This document shows positions 43,492-52,651 of a stretch of DNA of 64,000 nt, piece after piece (position 1 is the first letter of the stretch; each line of letters begins with the position of its first letter). A model generated the notes under the pieces. The model was given only the letters and a program-made list of their open reading frames with translations. It was not told the origin of the DNA and searched no databases. Source of the stretch: Streptomyces sp. NBC_00461 (GTDB taxonomy: Bacteria > Actinomycetota > Actinomycetes > Streptomycetales > Streptomycetaceae). Position numbers and translations under genes: made by a program. The stretch is taken from NCBI RefSeq assembly GCF_036013935.1, contig NZ_CP107902.1, positions 7,163,001 to 7,227,000 on the forward strand, written 5' to 3'.

Positions 43492-43824
43492 GTGAAAAAC
43501 CGCGAATCGCCTGACTTGATCATGTGTCTGGGTGTATAGCTGACGCTGCGCCCGGCGGACAAAAGTGCCCATTGTTGTACTCTTCACCGCCGAGGTGCTG
43601 ACCTCGTGGGTTCCTGCCCAGTCTGCCATCCGGCATTCCGTCAACCGGGAACCGGTGGTCATCTCTGCCGGAGTCCCACGGGCCCTCCCTCTGGCGCCCA
43701 CGGTATCTCCGCATGTGTCGCAAGGGTACGGCCCCGCACCTGCGGATCCCGTCCGGCGCCACGGCCGCGTGGCACATTCTCGTGCGCACGCGACACGCGC
43801 GCGTGGCGTGTATGTATGGGCCAA

Positions 43825-43840
43825 TCCCTACATCTAGTGG
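43825..43840 (+). promoter_or_regulatory. NrdR box upstream of nrdRJ
   Basis: TCCCTACATCTAGTGG matches the NrdR box core (C-T-A-C-A-T-C-T-A-G). Flanking CCAA at 43821 and TTGG at 43841 extend it into a near-palindrome of 24 bp. NrdR would repress its own operon when dATP is high. A second canonical box is not seen. Confidence 0.7.
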
Positions 43841-43980
43841 TTGGATTTCAGCAGCAGCCCAGAAGTTGTGGTCCCCCGGGTCTTCAGGCTCCTGGCGATC
43901 GCCTATGCTTGGGGCTGCTTCGAGGGGCCCGTGAGGCCCAACGAGGCTATTGAGTCTGCTGTGAGGAGGGTTGGGAGTTC

Positions 43981-44541
43981 ATGCACTGCCCCTTCTGCAG
44001 GCACCCCGACAGCCGTGTCGTCGACAGTCGTACGACCGACGACGGCACGTCCATCCGCAGGCGCCGCCAGTGTCCGGACTGCTCCCGTCGTTTCACGACC
44101 GTGGAGACGTGTTCGCTCATGGTGGTCAAGCGGTCCGGAGTCACCGAGCCTTTCAGTCGCACCAAGGTCATCAACGGCGTGCGCAAGGCATGCCAGGGGC
44201 GACCTGTCACTGAGGACGCACTCGCCCAGCTCGGCCAGCGGGTCGAGGAGGCGGTGCGGGCCACCGGAAGCGCCGAACTGACCACCCACGACGTGGGACT
44301 GGCCATACTCGGCCCGTTGCAGGAGCTCGACCTCGTCGCGTATCTGCGATTCGCCTCCGTCTACCGGGCGTTCGACTCGCTCGATGACTTCGAGGCCGCG
44401 ATCGCGGAACTCAGGGAGGGGACGCGACCCGCCGCCGCGGACAACGACGACCGCGAGGACACCGTTGCGGGGAGCCAGGAAGACGACCGCGGGCGCGGAG
44501 GGACTGCTGAAGTCCCCGAGCCCGCCCACGCCGCCGACTGA
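43981..44541 (+). CDS. nrdR: Transcriptional repressor NrdR
   Basis: This 186-residue regulator of ribonucleotide reductase genes has a zinc ribbon ([17 protein letters not shown] and [13 protein letters not shown], four Cys) and an ATP-cone ([24 protein letters not shown]...) that senses ATP/dATP. The Zn ribbon binds NrdR boxes; one lies ~140 bp upstream. The C-terminal ~35 residues are acidic and disordered. ATG 43981 follows AGGAGGG. nrdJ follows 163 bp later on the same strand, as in other Streptomyces. Confidence 0.96.
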   Translation: MHCPFCRHPDSRVVDSRTTDDGTSIRRRRQCPDCSRRFTTVETCSLMVVKRSGVTEPFSRTKVINGVRKACQGRPVTEDALAQLGQRVEEAVRATGSAELTTHDVGLAILGPLQELDLVAYLRFASVYRAFDSLDDFEAAIAELREGTRPAAADNDDREDTVAGSQEDDRGRGGTAEVPEPAHAAD

Positions 44542-44704
44542 CCGGAGGGCCGGAACCGGGCCAAGGCGCCGGAACCGGCCGCGAGGCGGCGATCGAAGAC
44601 CTGTTGCGGGCGGCAGTGCGAGAAGCCCGCAGCATCAGACACCACACCGTGCCACGGGAACATCGGGGCACTTCAGGGCGTTTTAGCCCGTACAGGGAGG
44701 CGGC

Positions 44705-47599
44705 ATGACAGAGACGGCGAGCGGTCCGGCACGGAGTTCCCGCGCCAAGGGCGCCAAGGCGACCAAGGGACTGCGTATCGAGCGCATCCACACCACTCCT
44801 GGCGTGCACCCGTACGACGAGGTGGCCTGGGAGCGCCGTGACGTCGTCATGACCAACTGGCGCGACGGCTCGGTCAATTTCGAGCAGCGCGGCGTCGAGT
44901 TCCCCGACTTCTGGTCGGTGAACGCGGTCAACATCGTCACCAGCAAGTACTTCCGCGGTGCCGTCGGCACCCCGCAGCGTGAGACCAGCCTCAGGCAGCT
45001 GATCGACCGCATCGTGAAGACGTATCGGAAGGCCGGCGAGGACTACAAGTACTTCGCCTCGCCCGCCGATGCCGAGATCTTCGAGCACGAGCTGGCGTAT
45101 GCCCTCCTGCACCAGATCTTCAGCTTCAACAGCCCCGTCTGGTTCAACGTCGGTACCCCGCAGCCCCAGCAGGTCTCCGCCTGCTTCATCCTGGCGGTCG
45201 ACGACTCCATGGAGTCGATCCTCGACTGGTACAAGGAAGAGGGCATGATCTTCAAGGGCGGCTCCGGTGCCGGCCTGAACCTCTCCCGCATCCGCTCCTC
45301 CAAGGAGCTGCTCTCCTCCGGTGGCAACGCCTCCGGCCCCGTCTCCTTCATGCGCGGCGCCGACGCCTCCGCCGGCACCATCAAGTCCGGTGGCGCCACC
45401 CGCCGTGCCGCCAAGATGGTCATCCTCGACGTCGACCACCCCGACATCGAGGACTTCATCGAGACCAAGGTGAAGGAGGAGGAGAAGATCCGCGCGCTGC
45501 GCGACGCGGGCTTCGACATGGACCTCGGCGGTGACGACATCACCTCCGTGCAGTACCAGAACGCCAACAACTCGGTCCGTGTGAACGACGAGTTCATGAA
45601 GGCGGTCGAGCAGGGCGGCAAGTTCGGTCTGCGTGCCCGGATGACCGGCGAGGTCATCGAAGAGGTCGAGGCCAAGTCCCTGTTCCGCAAGATGGCCGAG
45701 GCCGCCTGGGCATGCGCCGACCCGGGCATCCAGTACGACGACACCATCAACCACTGGCACACCTGCCCGGAGTCCGGCCGTATCAACGGCTCGAACCCCT
45801 GCAGCGAGTACATGCACCTGGACAACACGTCCTGCAACCTCGCCTCGCTGAACCTGATGAAGTTCCTGAAGGACGACAGCAAGGGCAACCAGTCCTTCGA
45901 CGGCGAGCGCTTCGCGAAGGTCGTCGAGCTCGTCATCACCGCGATGGACATCTCCATCTGCTTCGCGGACTTCCCGACCCAGAAGATCGGCGAGAACACG
46001 CGCGCGTTCCGCCAGCTCGGCATCGGTTACGCCAACCTCGGCGCCCTGCTGATGGCGACCGGCCACGCCTACGACTCCGACGGCGGCCGCGCCCTCGCCG
46101 GGGCCATCACCTCCCTGATGACCGGCACGTCGTACAGGCGCTCCGCCGAACTCGCCGCGGTCGTCGGCCCGTACGACGGCTACGCGCGCAACGCGAGCGC
46201 CCACAACCGCGTCATGAAGCAGCACGCCGACGCCAACACCGTGGCCGTACGCATGGACGACCTGGACTCGCCGATCTGGGCCGCCGCCACGGAAGCCTGG
46301 CAGGACGTGCTGCGTCTCGGCGAGAAGAACGGTTTCCGTAACGCTCAGGCGTCCGTCATCGCCCCGACCGGCACCATCGGTCTCGCGATGTCCTGCGACA
46401 CCACCGGCCTCGAGCCCGACCTCGCCCTGGTCAAGTTCAAGAAGCTGGTCGGCGGCGGCTCGATGCAGATCGTCAACGGCACCGTTCCGCAGGCCCTGCG
46501 CCGCCTGGGCTACCAGGAGGAGCAGATCGAGGCGATCGTCGCCCACATCGCCGACCACGGCAATGTCGTCGACGCCCCGGGCCTCAAGCACGAGCACTAC
46601 GAGGTGTTCGACTGCGCCATGGGCGAGCGCTCCATCTCCGCGATGGGCCACGTCCGTATGATGGCCGCGATCCAGCCGTGGATCTCCGGCGCGCTCTCCA
46701 AGACGGTCAACCTGCCGGAGTCGGCGACCGTGGAGGACGTCGAAGAGGTCTACTTCGAGGCTTGGAAGCTGGGAGTCAAGGCGCTCGCCATCTACCGCGA
46801 CAACTGCAAGGTCGGCCAGCCGCTCTCCGCCAAGACCAAGGAGAAGGAGAAGGCCGAGGTCACGGAGAAGGCCGAGGCGACCATCCGCGAGACGGTCGAG
46901 AAGGTCATCGAGTACCGACCGGTCCGCAAGCGCCTCCCGAAGGGCCGTCCCGGCATCACCACGTCCTTCACCGTCGGCGGTGCCGAGGGCTACATGACGG
47001 CCAATTCCTACCCGGACGACGGCCTGGGAGAGGTCTTCCTGAAGATGTCCAAGCAGGGCTCGACCCTCGCGGGCATGATGGACGCCTTCTCGATCGCGGT
47101 CTCCGTCGGCCTCCAGTACGGCGTGCCGCTGGAGACGTACGTCTCGAAGTTCACCAACATGCGCTTCGAGCCGGCCGGCATGACGGACGACCCGGATGTG
47201 CGGATGGCCCAGTCGATCGTCGACTACATCTTCCGCCGCCTGGCGCTGGACTTCCTGCCCTTCGAGACCCGCTCCGCGCTCGGCATCCACTCCGCCGATG
47301 AGCGTCAGCGTCACCTGGAGACCGGTTCGTACGAGCCCTCCGACGACGAGATGGACGTCGAGGGCCTGGCCCAGTCGGCGCCGCGCACCCAGGAGCTGAA
47401 GGCCGTCGCCATGCCGCGTGCCGAGGTCGAGGCGGCGAAGCCCGCCCCGATGCAGGCCCACACCAGCGCCGAGCTGGTGGAGATGCAGCTGGGCATCCAG
47501 GCCGACGCCCCGCTGTGCTTCTCCTGCGGTACGAAGATGCAGCGGGCCGGCTCCTGCTACATCTGCGAGGGCTGCGGGTCGACCAGCGGCTGCAGCTGA
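44705..47599 (+). CDS. nrdJ: Adenosylcobalamin-dependent (class II) ribonucleotide reductase
   Basis: This 964-residue enzyme makes deoxyribonucleotides using coenzyme B12 and needs no oxygen. Features include SPVWFNVGTPQPQQVSACFIL (active-site Cys), LNLSRIRSSKELLSSGG, the NPCSEYMHLDNTSCNLASLNL core with conserved Cys and the ASVIAPTGTIGLAMSCDTTGLEP loop. The C-terminus has a Cys cluster (LCFSCGTKMQRAGSCYICEGCGS) that acts as the redox relay. ATG 44705 follows GGGAGGC. I see no cobalamin riboswitch in the 163-bp leader, so NrdR is the visible control. Confidence 0.96.
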   Translation: MTETASGPARSSRAKGAKATKGLRIERIHTTPGVHPYDEVAWERRDVVMTNWRDGSVNFEQRGVEFPDFWSVNAVNIVTSKYFRGAVGTPQRETSLRQLIDRIVKTYRKAGEDYKYFASPADAEIFEHELAYALLHQIFSFNSPVWFNVGTPQPQQVSACFILAVDDSMESILDWYKEEGMIFKGGSGAGLNLSRIRSSKELLSSGGNASGPVSFMRGADASAGTIKSGGATRRAAKMVILDVDHPDIEDFIETKVKEEEKIRALRDAGFDMDLGGDDITSVQYQNANNSVRVNDEFMKAVEQGGKFGLRARMTGEVIEEVEAKSLFRKMAEAAWACADPGIQYDDTINHWHTCPESGRINGSNPCSEYMHLDNTSCNLASLNLMKFLKDDSKGNQSFDGERFAKVVELVITAMDISICFADFPTQKIGENTRAFRQLGIGYANLGALLMATGHAYDSDGGRALAGAITSLMTGTSYRRSAELAAVVGPYDGYARNASAHNRVMKQHADANTVAVRMDDLDSPIWAAATEAWQDVLRLGEKNGFRNAQASVIAPTGTIGLAMSCDTTGLEPDLALVKFKKLVGGGSMQIVNGTVPQALRRLGYQEEQIEAIVAHIADHGNVVDAPGLKHEHYEVFDCAMGERSISAMGHVRMMAAIQPWISGALSKTVNLPESATVEDVEEVYFEAWKLGVKALAIYRDNCKVGQPLSAKTKEKEKAEVTEKAEATIRETVEKVIEYRPVRKRLPKGRPGITTSFTVGGAEGYMTANSYPDDGLGEVFLKMSKQGSTLAGMMDAFSIAVSVGLQYGVPLETYVSKFTNMRFEPAGMTDDPDVRMAQSIVDYIFRRLALDFLPFETRSALGIHSADERQRHLETGSYEPSDDEMDVEGLAQSAPRTQELKAVAMPRAEVEAAKPAPMQAHTSAELVEMQLGIQADAPLCFSCGTKMQRAGSCYICEGCGSTSGCS

Positions 47600-47642
47600 C
47601 ACCGGTCGGCGGGCCACGCCCGCATGACAGGTAGTCCCTGAA

Positions 47643-47683
47643 GAGGAGGGGGGCACCGACCACAGGTCGGTGCCCCCCTCCTC
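47643..47683. terminator. Strong bidirectional terminator after nrdJ
   Basis: A perfect 19-bp stem (47643-47661 with 47665-47683) with a 3-nt loop ACA, starting GAGGAGGGGGGCACCGACC, lies between convergent nrdJ and terD. It is the longest stem in the window besides the 54.9-kb palindrome. Confidence 0.92.
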
Positions 47684-47707
47684 GCCGTATGGCGCCGTAC
47701 GACGCCG

Positions 47708-48241
47708 TCAGGGCCGGCGGGCTCGGCCCATGGTTCTCGTGAACGTCGCCGGGTCGTCGTCGTAACCGTGGATGCCGGGGTGGAAGGTCCAGTCGCCGGA
47801 CCCGTCACGCAGGAACTCCCCGATGGTCGCCGCCGTCGCTCCGAGGACGTCGCCGAAGTCGTCCTCGGCCAGGACGGTGTAACCCTCGCGGATCCGCAGG
47901 CCAGGGTTGATCACGCCGACGAAGGTGCGGTGCACCGAACGCTGCTGGATGACGACACCGATCACCACGCGCGCGTACCGGCCGTCCAGCCGGTCCAGCT
48001 CCAGCGTCATGACCTCGTCCCAGCCGAAGCCCTTGCCGTCCTTGCTGTCTCGGTTGAGGTAGATGGTGCCGTCGGGGGAGCGGCTGTCGAAGTGCACCAC
48101 GTAGGTGGGCTCGCCGTACGGATCGCCCGCCAGGTAGGTGGCGGCGACGATGTCCAGATCCGTGGGCGGCTGTCCCGTCGGACTCGGATCCCACTTCAGC
48201 GCGACTTCGGCCTTACGGATCCCCTTGTTGAGGCCGTTCAC
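47708..48241 (-). CDS. terD: TerD family protein
   Basis: This 177-residue TerD domain protein starts MNGLNKGIRKAEVALKWDPSPTGQPPTDLDIVAATY in type (GTG 48241 for Met/Val, VNGLNKG). It has the Ca2+-binding beta-sandwich features FDSRSPDGTIYLNRDSKDGKGFGWDEVMTLELDRLDG. TerD proteins are linked to tellurite and stress resistance, and to development in Streptomyces; the exact role is unclear. No other ter genes are beside it. GTG 48241 follows GGGGAAGGGGAAG. Confidence 0.9.
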   Translation of the reverse strand: MNGLNKGIRKAEVALKWDPSPTGQPPTDLDIVAATYLAGDPYGEPTYVVHFDSRSPDGTIYLNRDSKDGKGFGWDEVMTLELDRLDGRYARVVIGVVIQQRSVHRTFVGVINPGLRIREGYTVLAEDDFGDVLGATAATIGEFLRDGSGDWTFHPGIHGYDDDPATFTRTMGRARRP

Positions 48242-48321
48242 CAGTCTTCCCCTTCCCCGTTGCCCGTGTGTTGTCTCCGTCCCTAACTGCCGGACGGACA
48301 AGGCCGGTTGTCCATCCTGCC

Positions 48322-48333
48322 ACGCGCGCGTGC
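48322..48333. promoter_or_regulatory. CACGCGCGCGTG palindrome
   Basis: This perfect 12-bp palindrome lies between the divergent terD and YdbC-like genes and is followed by CACGTG. The same 12-mer occurs at 25220-25231 and 43794-43805 in gaps, and a longer form at 13892-13907. Function unknown. Confidence 0.4.
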
Positions 48334-48400
48334 ACGTGTGCCGCCGAGCTGTCCGGCCGAGCGTGACCGACGCCACGCTCCGTGGCCTTACCATGGCGCG

Positions 48401-49006
48401 GTGCTGGTCAAGTGGATTCGCTGCACCGTGGTGGACCGCCGCGGCTTCGAGCGGGGGCAGCGAAAATGGGCGGGGCTTCTGGGGGAGCCGGGGTTTCGGG
48501 GACAAGGTGGTGGCTGGAGCAGGGGACGGACCGGGGTTGCGCACATCTTCGCCTTCTGGGAGAGCCGTGCGTTCTACGACTCCTTCATGGCGCGTTCCCA
48601 CGACCGCCTGGCGGCGGCCCAGTCGGGCACCTTCAAGGATGCCCAGGTCAAGCTCTTCGACTACCGCTTCGACGTGAAGACCGGCTTCGAACCGCGTTTC
48701 ACGGACGCCGACCTGGTGCGGGTCGCCCTCTGCCGAGTCCACGAGGACCGTGCCGAGCACTTCATGCTGATGCAGGAAAAGGTCTGGAACCCGGCCATGG
48801 CAGGCTCTCCGGGCATGATCAGAGGCCTGTTCGGCGAGGCGCCGGGACACGAGTTCCTGGTGCTGTCGATGTGGCGATCGGCCGCCGAACACGGCAAGTA
48901 CCGCGCGGAGCGCGTGGAGCGGCTCGCCCTGCGGGCCCAGACCGAGGCGGACGTCGCGTCGCTCACGGGTGACATCGTCGAGCTGGAGCCGACCTGGACG
49001 GTTTGA
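48401..49006 (+). CDS. DUF4937/YdbC-like protein
   Basis: This 201-residue protein begins VLVKWIRCTVVDRRGFERGQRKWAGL, with two ferredoxin-like (ABM-type) halves: HIFAFWESRAFYDSFMARSHDRLAAAQ and a second FLVLSMWRSAAEHGKYRAERVERL. The pattern matches the YdbC-like/DUF4937 family, whose function is unknown; the dimeric alpha-beta fold resembles antibiotic monooxygenases. GTG 48401 is chosen because upstream codons in the gap are not conserved in type. It is divergent from terD. Confidence 0.78.
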   Translation: MLVKWIRCTVVDRRGFERGQRKWAGLLGEPGFRGQGGGWSRGRTGVAHIFAFWESRAFYDSFMARSHDRLAAAQSGTFKDAQVKLFDYRFDVKTGFEPRFTDADLVRVALCRVHEDRAEHFMLMQEKVWNPAMAGSPGMIRGLFGEAPGHEFLVLSMWRSAAEHGKYRAERVERLALRAQTEADVASLTGDIVELEPTWTV

Positions 49007-49139
49007 CGCGCTGGGTTTGAAATCCGGACCCGCTTATCGTGCGCCCTGGTGTGACCTGTGGTGCAGGAAATATGTGACCTGCGCCGTATAGAGCCCGTAC
49101 GAGTGCTCCATCGGCCGTCATCCGATCTAGGGTTTTGGC

Positions 49140-49799
49140 ATGGCACGACCACGGCGCATCGTCCTTGTCCGGCACGGAGAGTCAACGGGCAATGTTGATG
49201 ACACCGTTTACGAGCGTGAGCCCGACCATGCCCTGGCGCTGACCGAGCGCGGCTGGCAGCAGGCAGAGGAGACCGGTAAACGGCTGCGCGATGTCTTCGG
49301 CCGCGAGCGCGTCAGCGTGTACGTGTCCCCGTACCGCCGCACGCACGAGACCCTGCGCGCCTTCCATCTCGATCCCGAGCTCATACGGGTGCGCGAGGAA
49401 CCCCGGCTGCGCGAGCAGGACTGGGGAAACTGGCAGGACGGCGACGACGTACGCCTCCAGAAGGCCTACCGGGACGCCTACGGTCACTTCTTCTACCGCT
49501 TCGCCCAGGGGGAGTCCGGCGCCGACGTGTACGACCGGGTCGGCGGTTTCCTGGAGAGTCTGTACCGCAGCTTCGAGGCACCCGATCACCCGTCCAACGT
49601 GCTGCTGGTGACCCATGGACTGGCCATGCGGCTGTTCTGCATGCGCTGGTTCCACTGGACGGTCGCGGAATTCGAGTCACTGTCGAATCCCGGGAACGCG
49701 GAGATGAGGATGCTCGTTCTGGGGGACGACGGCAAGTACGTGCTTGACCGGCCTTTCGAACGCTGGCGAGATCCGGAACCGTACGGGATCACCGGATAG
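49140..49799 (+). CDS. Histidine phosphatase family protein
   Basis: This 219-residue phosphoglycerate mutase-like enzyme has the catalytic RHGE motif in RRIVLVRHGESTGNVDD, the conserved Arg in VSPYRRTHETL, Glu in REEPRLREQDWGNWQD and the second His in VLLVTHGLAMRLFCMRWF. These enzymes transfer phosphate through a phospho-His; the substrate is unknown. ATG 49140 gives MARPRRIVL. The ADP-ribosylglycohydrolase gene begins 12 bp after its stop, so they form an operon. Confidence 0.92.
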   Translation: MARPRRIVLVRHGESTGNVDDTVYEREPDHALALTERGWQQAEETGKRLRDVFGRERVSVYVSPYRRTHETLRAFHLDPELIRVREEPRLREQDWGNWQDGDDVRLQKAYRDAYGHFFYRFAQGESGADVYDRVGGFLESLYRSFEAPDHPSNVLLVTHGLAMRLFCMRWFHWTVAEFESLSNPGNAEMRMLVLGDDGKYVLDRPFERWRDPEPYGITG

Positions 49800-49811
49800 A
49801 GTGGCAGAGCC

Positions 49812-50717
49812 ATGACCCCCGATTCCTCTCCCGACGGGCGCCTGGACCGCGCCCTGGCCAGCCTGCGTGGACTCGCGGTCGGTGATGCGCTGGGCTCCCA
49901 GTTCTTCGTCCCGGCGAACTACCCCCTGCTCAAGAGTCGAGAGCTGCCGCCCGGACCCTGGCAGTGGACCGACGACACGGAGATGGCCTGCTCCGTGGTC
50001 GCCGTCCTCGCCGCCCACCACCGCATCGACCAGGACGAGCTGGCGCACTCCTTCGCCGAGCACCACGACTTCGACCGGGGTTACGGCCCTGCCGTCAATC
50101 GCCTGCTGCGGCTGGTCCGGGAGGGCGGCGACTGGCGTGAACTCGCCGCCGAGCTGTTCAAGGGACAGGGGTCGTGGGGCAACGGGGCGGCGATGCGGAT
50201 CGCCCCGCTGGGCGCCTGGTACGCGGACGATCCGGAGCAGGCGACCCACCAGGCGGAGATCTCCGCCTACCCGACGCACCAGCACCGCGAGGCCGTCGTG
50301 GGCTCCATGGCGGTTGCGGCGGCCGCCTCGCTGGTCGCCGCTCCCGGTGGCCCGCCGAGCCCCGAGGCACTCCTCGACGGCGTCGTCGCACTCATCCCGA
50401 AGAGCGCGGTCGGCGCGGGCCTGCGACGCGCGCGGGACATGCTCGACTACGGCGACGCCGGCACCGTCGCGGCTGTCCTGGGCTGCGGACGGCGTACGTC
50501 TGCCCATGACACCGTGCCTTTCGCCCTCTGGTCGGCCGCCCGGGCCCTCGGCGACTACGAGCACGCGTTCTGGACAACCGCGCAGGTCGGCGGTGACGTG
50601 GACACGACCTGCGCCATTGTGGGCGGCGTGATCGCCGCGGGGAAGGCGGGGATGCCGCCGACCGAGTGGGCGGACCTGACCGAGGAGCTGCCGGAGTGGG
50701 TCCGAACGGCGGGGTGA
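49812..50717 (+). CDS. ADP-ribosylglycohydrolase family protein
   Basis: This 301-residue all-helical hydrolase of the DraG/ARH family removes ADP-ribose from proteins or small molecules. Motifs are LRGLAVGDALGSQF (N-terminal), WTDDTEMACSVV (Mg ligands) and the C-terminal TTAQVGGDVDTTCAIVGGVIAA (GDxD Mg site). Both metal sites appear complete. The start is ATG 49812, 12 bp after the phosphatase gene. The substrate is unknown; pairing with a phosphatase may hint at processing of a phosphorylated ADP-ribosyl compound, which is speculative. Confidence 0.93.
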   Translation: MTPDSSPDGRLDRALASLRGLAVGDALGSQFFVPANYPLLKSRELPPGPWQWTDDTEMACSVVAVLAAHHRIDQDELAHSFAEHHDFDRGYGPAVNRLLRLVREGGDWRELAAELFKGQGSWGNGAAMRIAPLGAWYADDPEQATHQAEISAYPTHQHREAVVGSMAVAAAASLVAAPGGPPSPEALLDGVVALIPKSAVGAGLRRARDMLDYGDAGTVAAVLGCGRRTSAHDTVPFALWSAARALGDYEHAFWTTAQVGGDVDTTCAIVGGVIAAGKAGMPPTEWADLTEELPEWVRTAG

Positions 50718-51032
50718 CGCCTGCTTGAGCTTTCCGCGCGGGAAGCGTGCGTGGCAGAGGCTCGGTGGGCACTCTCTGTGGGTATCGGGAACTCTGCGTA
50801 ATCGCCCGTCCGTTGTTCAGGCATCAGGCGTGTGGCACACGGGTCGGCATGTGTGGAGGACACGCGAGGGTTCCTGGGGGTGGTCATGCGGTTCGTGGTG
50901 GTGCTGGTGGCGTTCTTGGCCCTCATGTCGCTGCGCTCTGCAGGGAGGGCGCGGATGGCCGGACCGGCGTCCTCGCCGTCGGTCCCCTGGACCCGGTCCG
51001 GCCATCCGCCGCCTGATGCGGGCATGGCTGGG
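50718..51032. other. Intergenic region between convergent genes
   Basis: The 315-bp gap contains an ATG at 50886 followed by a hydrophobic run (MRFVVVLVAFLALMSLRS), but that frame runs on antisense into the MFS gene without a stop, so I do not call a gene. No long stem is seen. Confidence 0.45.
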
Positions 51033-52580
51033 TCAGCCGGCCGGCACCCCCGCCGTGCCGGCGAGTGCCTCCAGGTCGCTCTTGCGGACCCGGATCACGA
51101 ACCAGGCCGTGCCGAGAGCCAGTACGGCCATGGCCGCGGCCGCCACGAAGCCCATCGAGATGCCCTGGGCGAGCACCTCGTGCCCCCACGCGCCGGGCAG
51201 CTGATGTGTCTTGGCGAACTCCGCCTTCTGCTCCGCCGATCCGTTCGCGAGGAACTTCGGCAGTTGCTTCTCGGCCTCGTCCCTGCTGGCAGAGCCGAAA
51301 ACCGTCGTCAGGATGGACAGGCCGAGCGAACCGCCCACCTGCTGCATCGCGTTGAGCAGTCCGGAAGCCGCACCGGCCTCGTGCTGGGCGACACCGGAGA
51401 CCGCCGTGACGGTCAGCGTCACGAAGTTCAGGCCCATGCCGAAGCCGAATACCAGCATCGGGCCGAGCACCCCGCCGACGTAGGAGCTGTCGGAGCTGAT
51501 GAGGGTCTGCCAGGCCAGTCCGATCACCGCGAGAGCCGAGCCGGTGAGCATGAACGGCTTGGGCCCGAGCACGGGCAGGAATCGCTGCGACAGACCCGCG
51601 CCGAGCGCGATCACGACCGTCACCGGCAGGAAGGCGAGACCGGCCTGGATCGGGCTGTACCCCAGCACGTTCTGCACGAACAGCACGATGTAGAAGAACA
51701 TGCCGAACATCGCCGCGGCCAGGCTGAGCATGATCACGTACGTGCCCGAGCGGTTGCGGTCGGCGAACATCCGCAGTGGGGTGATGGGCTCCTTGGCCCG
51801 GGACTCGATGAGCGCGAAGGAACCCAGCAGGACCACTGCGGCGGCGAAGGAGCCGATGGTCAGACTGTCCCGCCAGCCATCGTCCGCAGCGCGGATGAAG
51901 CCGTAGACGAGGGTTGCCATGCCGGCCGTCGAAGTCGCGGCGCCAGCGATGTCGAAGCGGCCGGTGTGCCGCTCCGACTCGTTGATGTACATCGGTGCCA
52001 GCACGGCGATCAGTACGCCGATCGGCACGTTGACGAAGAGCACCCAGCGCCAGTCGAGCCACTCGGTGAGCATGCCGCCCGCGAGCAGGCCGATCGCGCC
52101 ACCGCCCGCGGAGACCGCGGCGAAGACGCCGAAGGCCCGGTTGCGCTCCGGACCCTCGGGGAACGTCGTGGTGATGAGCGCCAGCGAGGTGGGCGACGCG
52201 ATTGCGCCACCCATGCCCTGCAGGACGCGTGCGGCCAGCAACTGCCAGGGTTCCTGGGCGAGTCCGCCGAGCAGCGAGGCAAACGTGAACAGCAGGATGC
52301 CCGTCATGAAGACCCGGCGGCGGCCGAGGATGTCGCCGGCCCGGCCGCCCAGAAGCAGCAGGCCGCCGAAGGTGAGTGTGTAGGCGCTGACCACCCAGGT
52401 GAGGTCGGTGGTGCTGAACTTCAGTGCGTCTTGAATGTGCGGGAGCGCGATGTTCACAATCGTCGCGTCGAGTACCACCATGAGTTGGCAGGCCGCGATG
52501 ACTGCGAGCGCGATGCCGGGATGCCCGTTCCTGCGAGCCGCACCTGGCTTCTGGTCCTTGATCAACTGAGAGGTTGTCAC
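51033..52580 (-). CDS. MFS transporter, DHA2/EmrB-QacA family (14 TM)
   Basis: This 515-residue drug:H+ antiporter has 14 predicted membrane segments. Motif D1/A-type sequences are visible: LMVVLDATIVNIALPHIQ in TM1, LLGGRAGDILGRRRVFMTG (motif A), LAARVLQGMGGAIASPTSLALI (motif B/C region) and NVPIGVLIAVLAP. GTG 52580 follows GGGGGA. It is divergent from a TetR regulator gene, and two matching palindromic operators lie between, so it is almost surely a TetR-controlled efflux pump. The drug is unknown. Confidence 0.94.
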   Translation of the reverse strand: MTTSQLIKDQKPGAARRNGHPGIALAVIAACQLMVVLDATIVNIALPHIQDALKFSTTDLTWVVSAYTLTFGGLLLLGGRAGDILGRRRVFMTGILLFTFASLLGGLAQEPWQLLAARVLQGMGGAIASPTSLALITTTFPEGPERNRAFGVFAAVSAGGGAIGLLAGGMLTEWLDWRWVLFVNVPIGVLIAVLAPMYINESERHTGRFDIAGAATSTAGMATLVYGFIRAADDGWRDSLTIGSFAAAVVLLGSFALIESRAKEPITPLRMFADRNRSGTYVIMLSLAAAMFGMFFYIVLFVQNVLGYSPIQAGLAFLPVTVVIALGAGLSQRFLPVLGPKPFMLTGSALAVIGLAWQTLISSDSSYVGGVLGPMLVFGFGMGLNFVTLTVTAVSGVAQHEAGAASGLLNAMQQVGGSLGLSILTTVFGSASRDEAEKQLPKFLANGSAEQKAEFAKTHQLPGAWGHEVLAQGISMGFVAAAAMAVLALGTAWFVIRVRKSDLEALAGTAGVPAG

Positions 52581-52603
52581 TATGGGTCCCCCACGAATGC
52601 GTT

Positions 52604-52623
52604 AGTGAACGCTCGCGTTCACT
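52604..52623. promoter_or_regulatory. TetR operator 1
   Basis: AGTGAACGCTCGCGTTCACT is an inverted repeat with 8-bp arms (AGTGAACG/CGTTCACT), 24 bp upstream of the MFS start. Its sequence matches operator 2, 48 bp away. It would overlap the efflux gene promoter. Confidence 0.88.
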
Positions 52624-52651
52624 GCCGCGTCAACGGTAGTGAGTCCCCGAT

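Larger units (their letters stand above)
43417..43980. other. Divergent intergenic region lexA / nrdR
   Basis: The 564-bp gap holds the lexA promoter with its LexA box, the nrdR promoter with an NrdR-like box (separate entries), and a GC palindrome CACGCGCGCGTG at 43794-43805. Short open frames in the middle part lack ribosome sites and conserved sequence. The AGGAGGG for nrdR lies at about 43963. Confidence 0.65.

Noticed and set aside
44542..44704. Cobalamin riboswitch before nrdJ
   Set aside because: No B12-box-like element or the conserved surrounding stems can be found in the 163-bp gap.
44411..47656. Very long open frame antisense to nrdJ (over 1000 codons)
   Set aside because: It mirrors nrdJ in the frame that GC-rich third positions keep stop-free. 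The translation is a low-complexity Val/Leu/Gly/Asp/His mix without motifs, while the plus strand encodes a complete reductase.
50886..50950. Possible small membrane peptide starting MRFVVVLVAFLALMS
   Set aside because: No stop follows for hundreds of codons and the frame runs antisense into the transporter; no good ribosome site.
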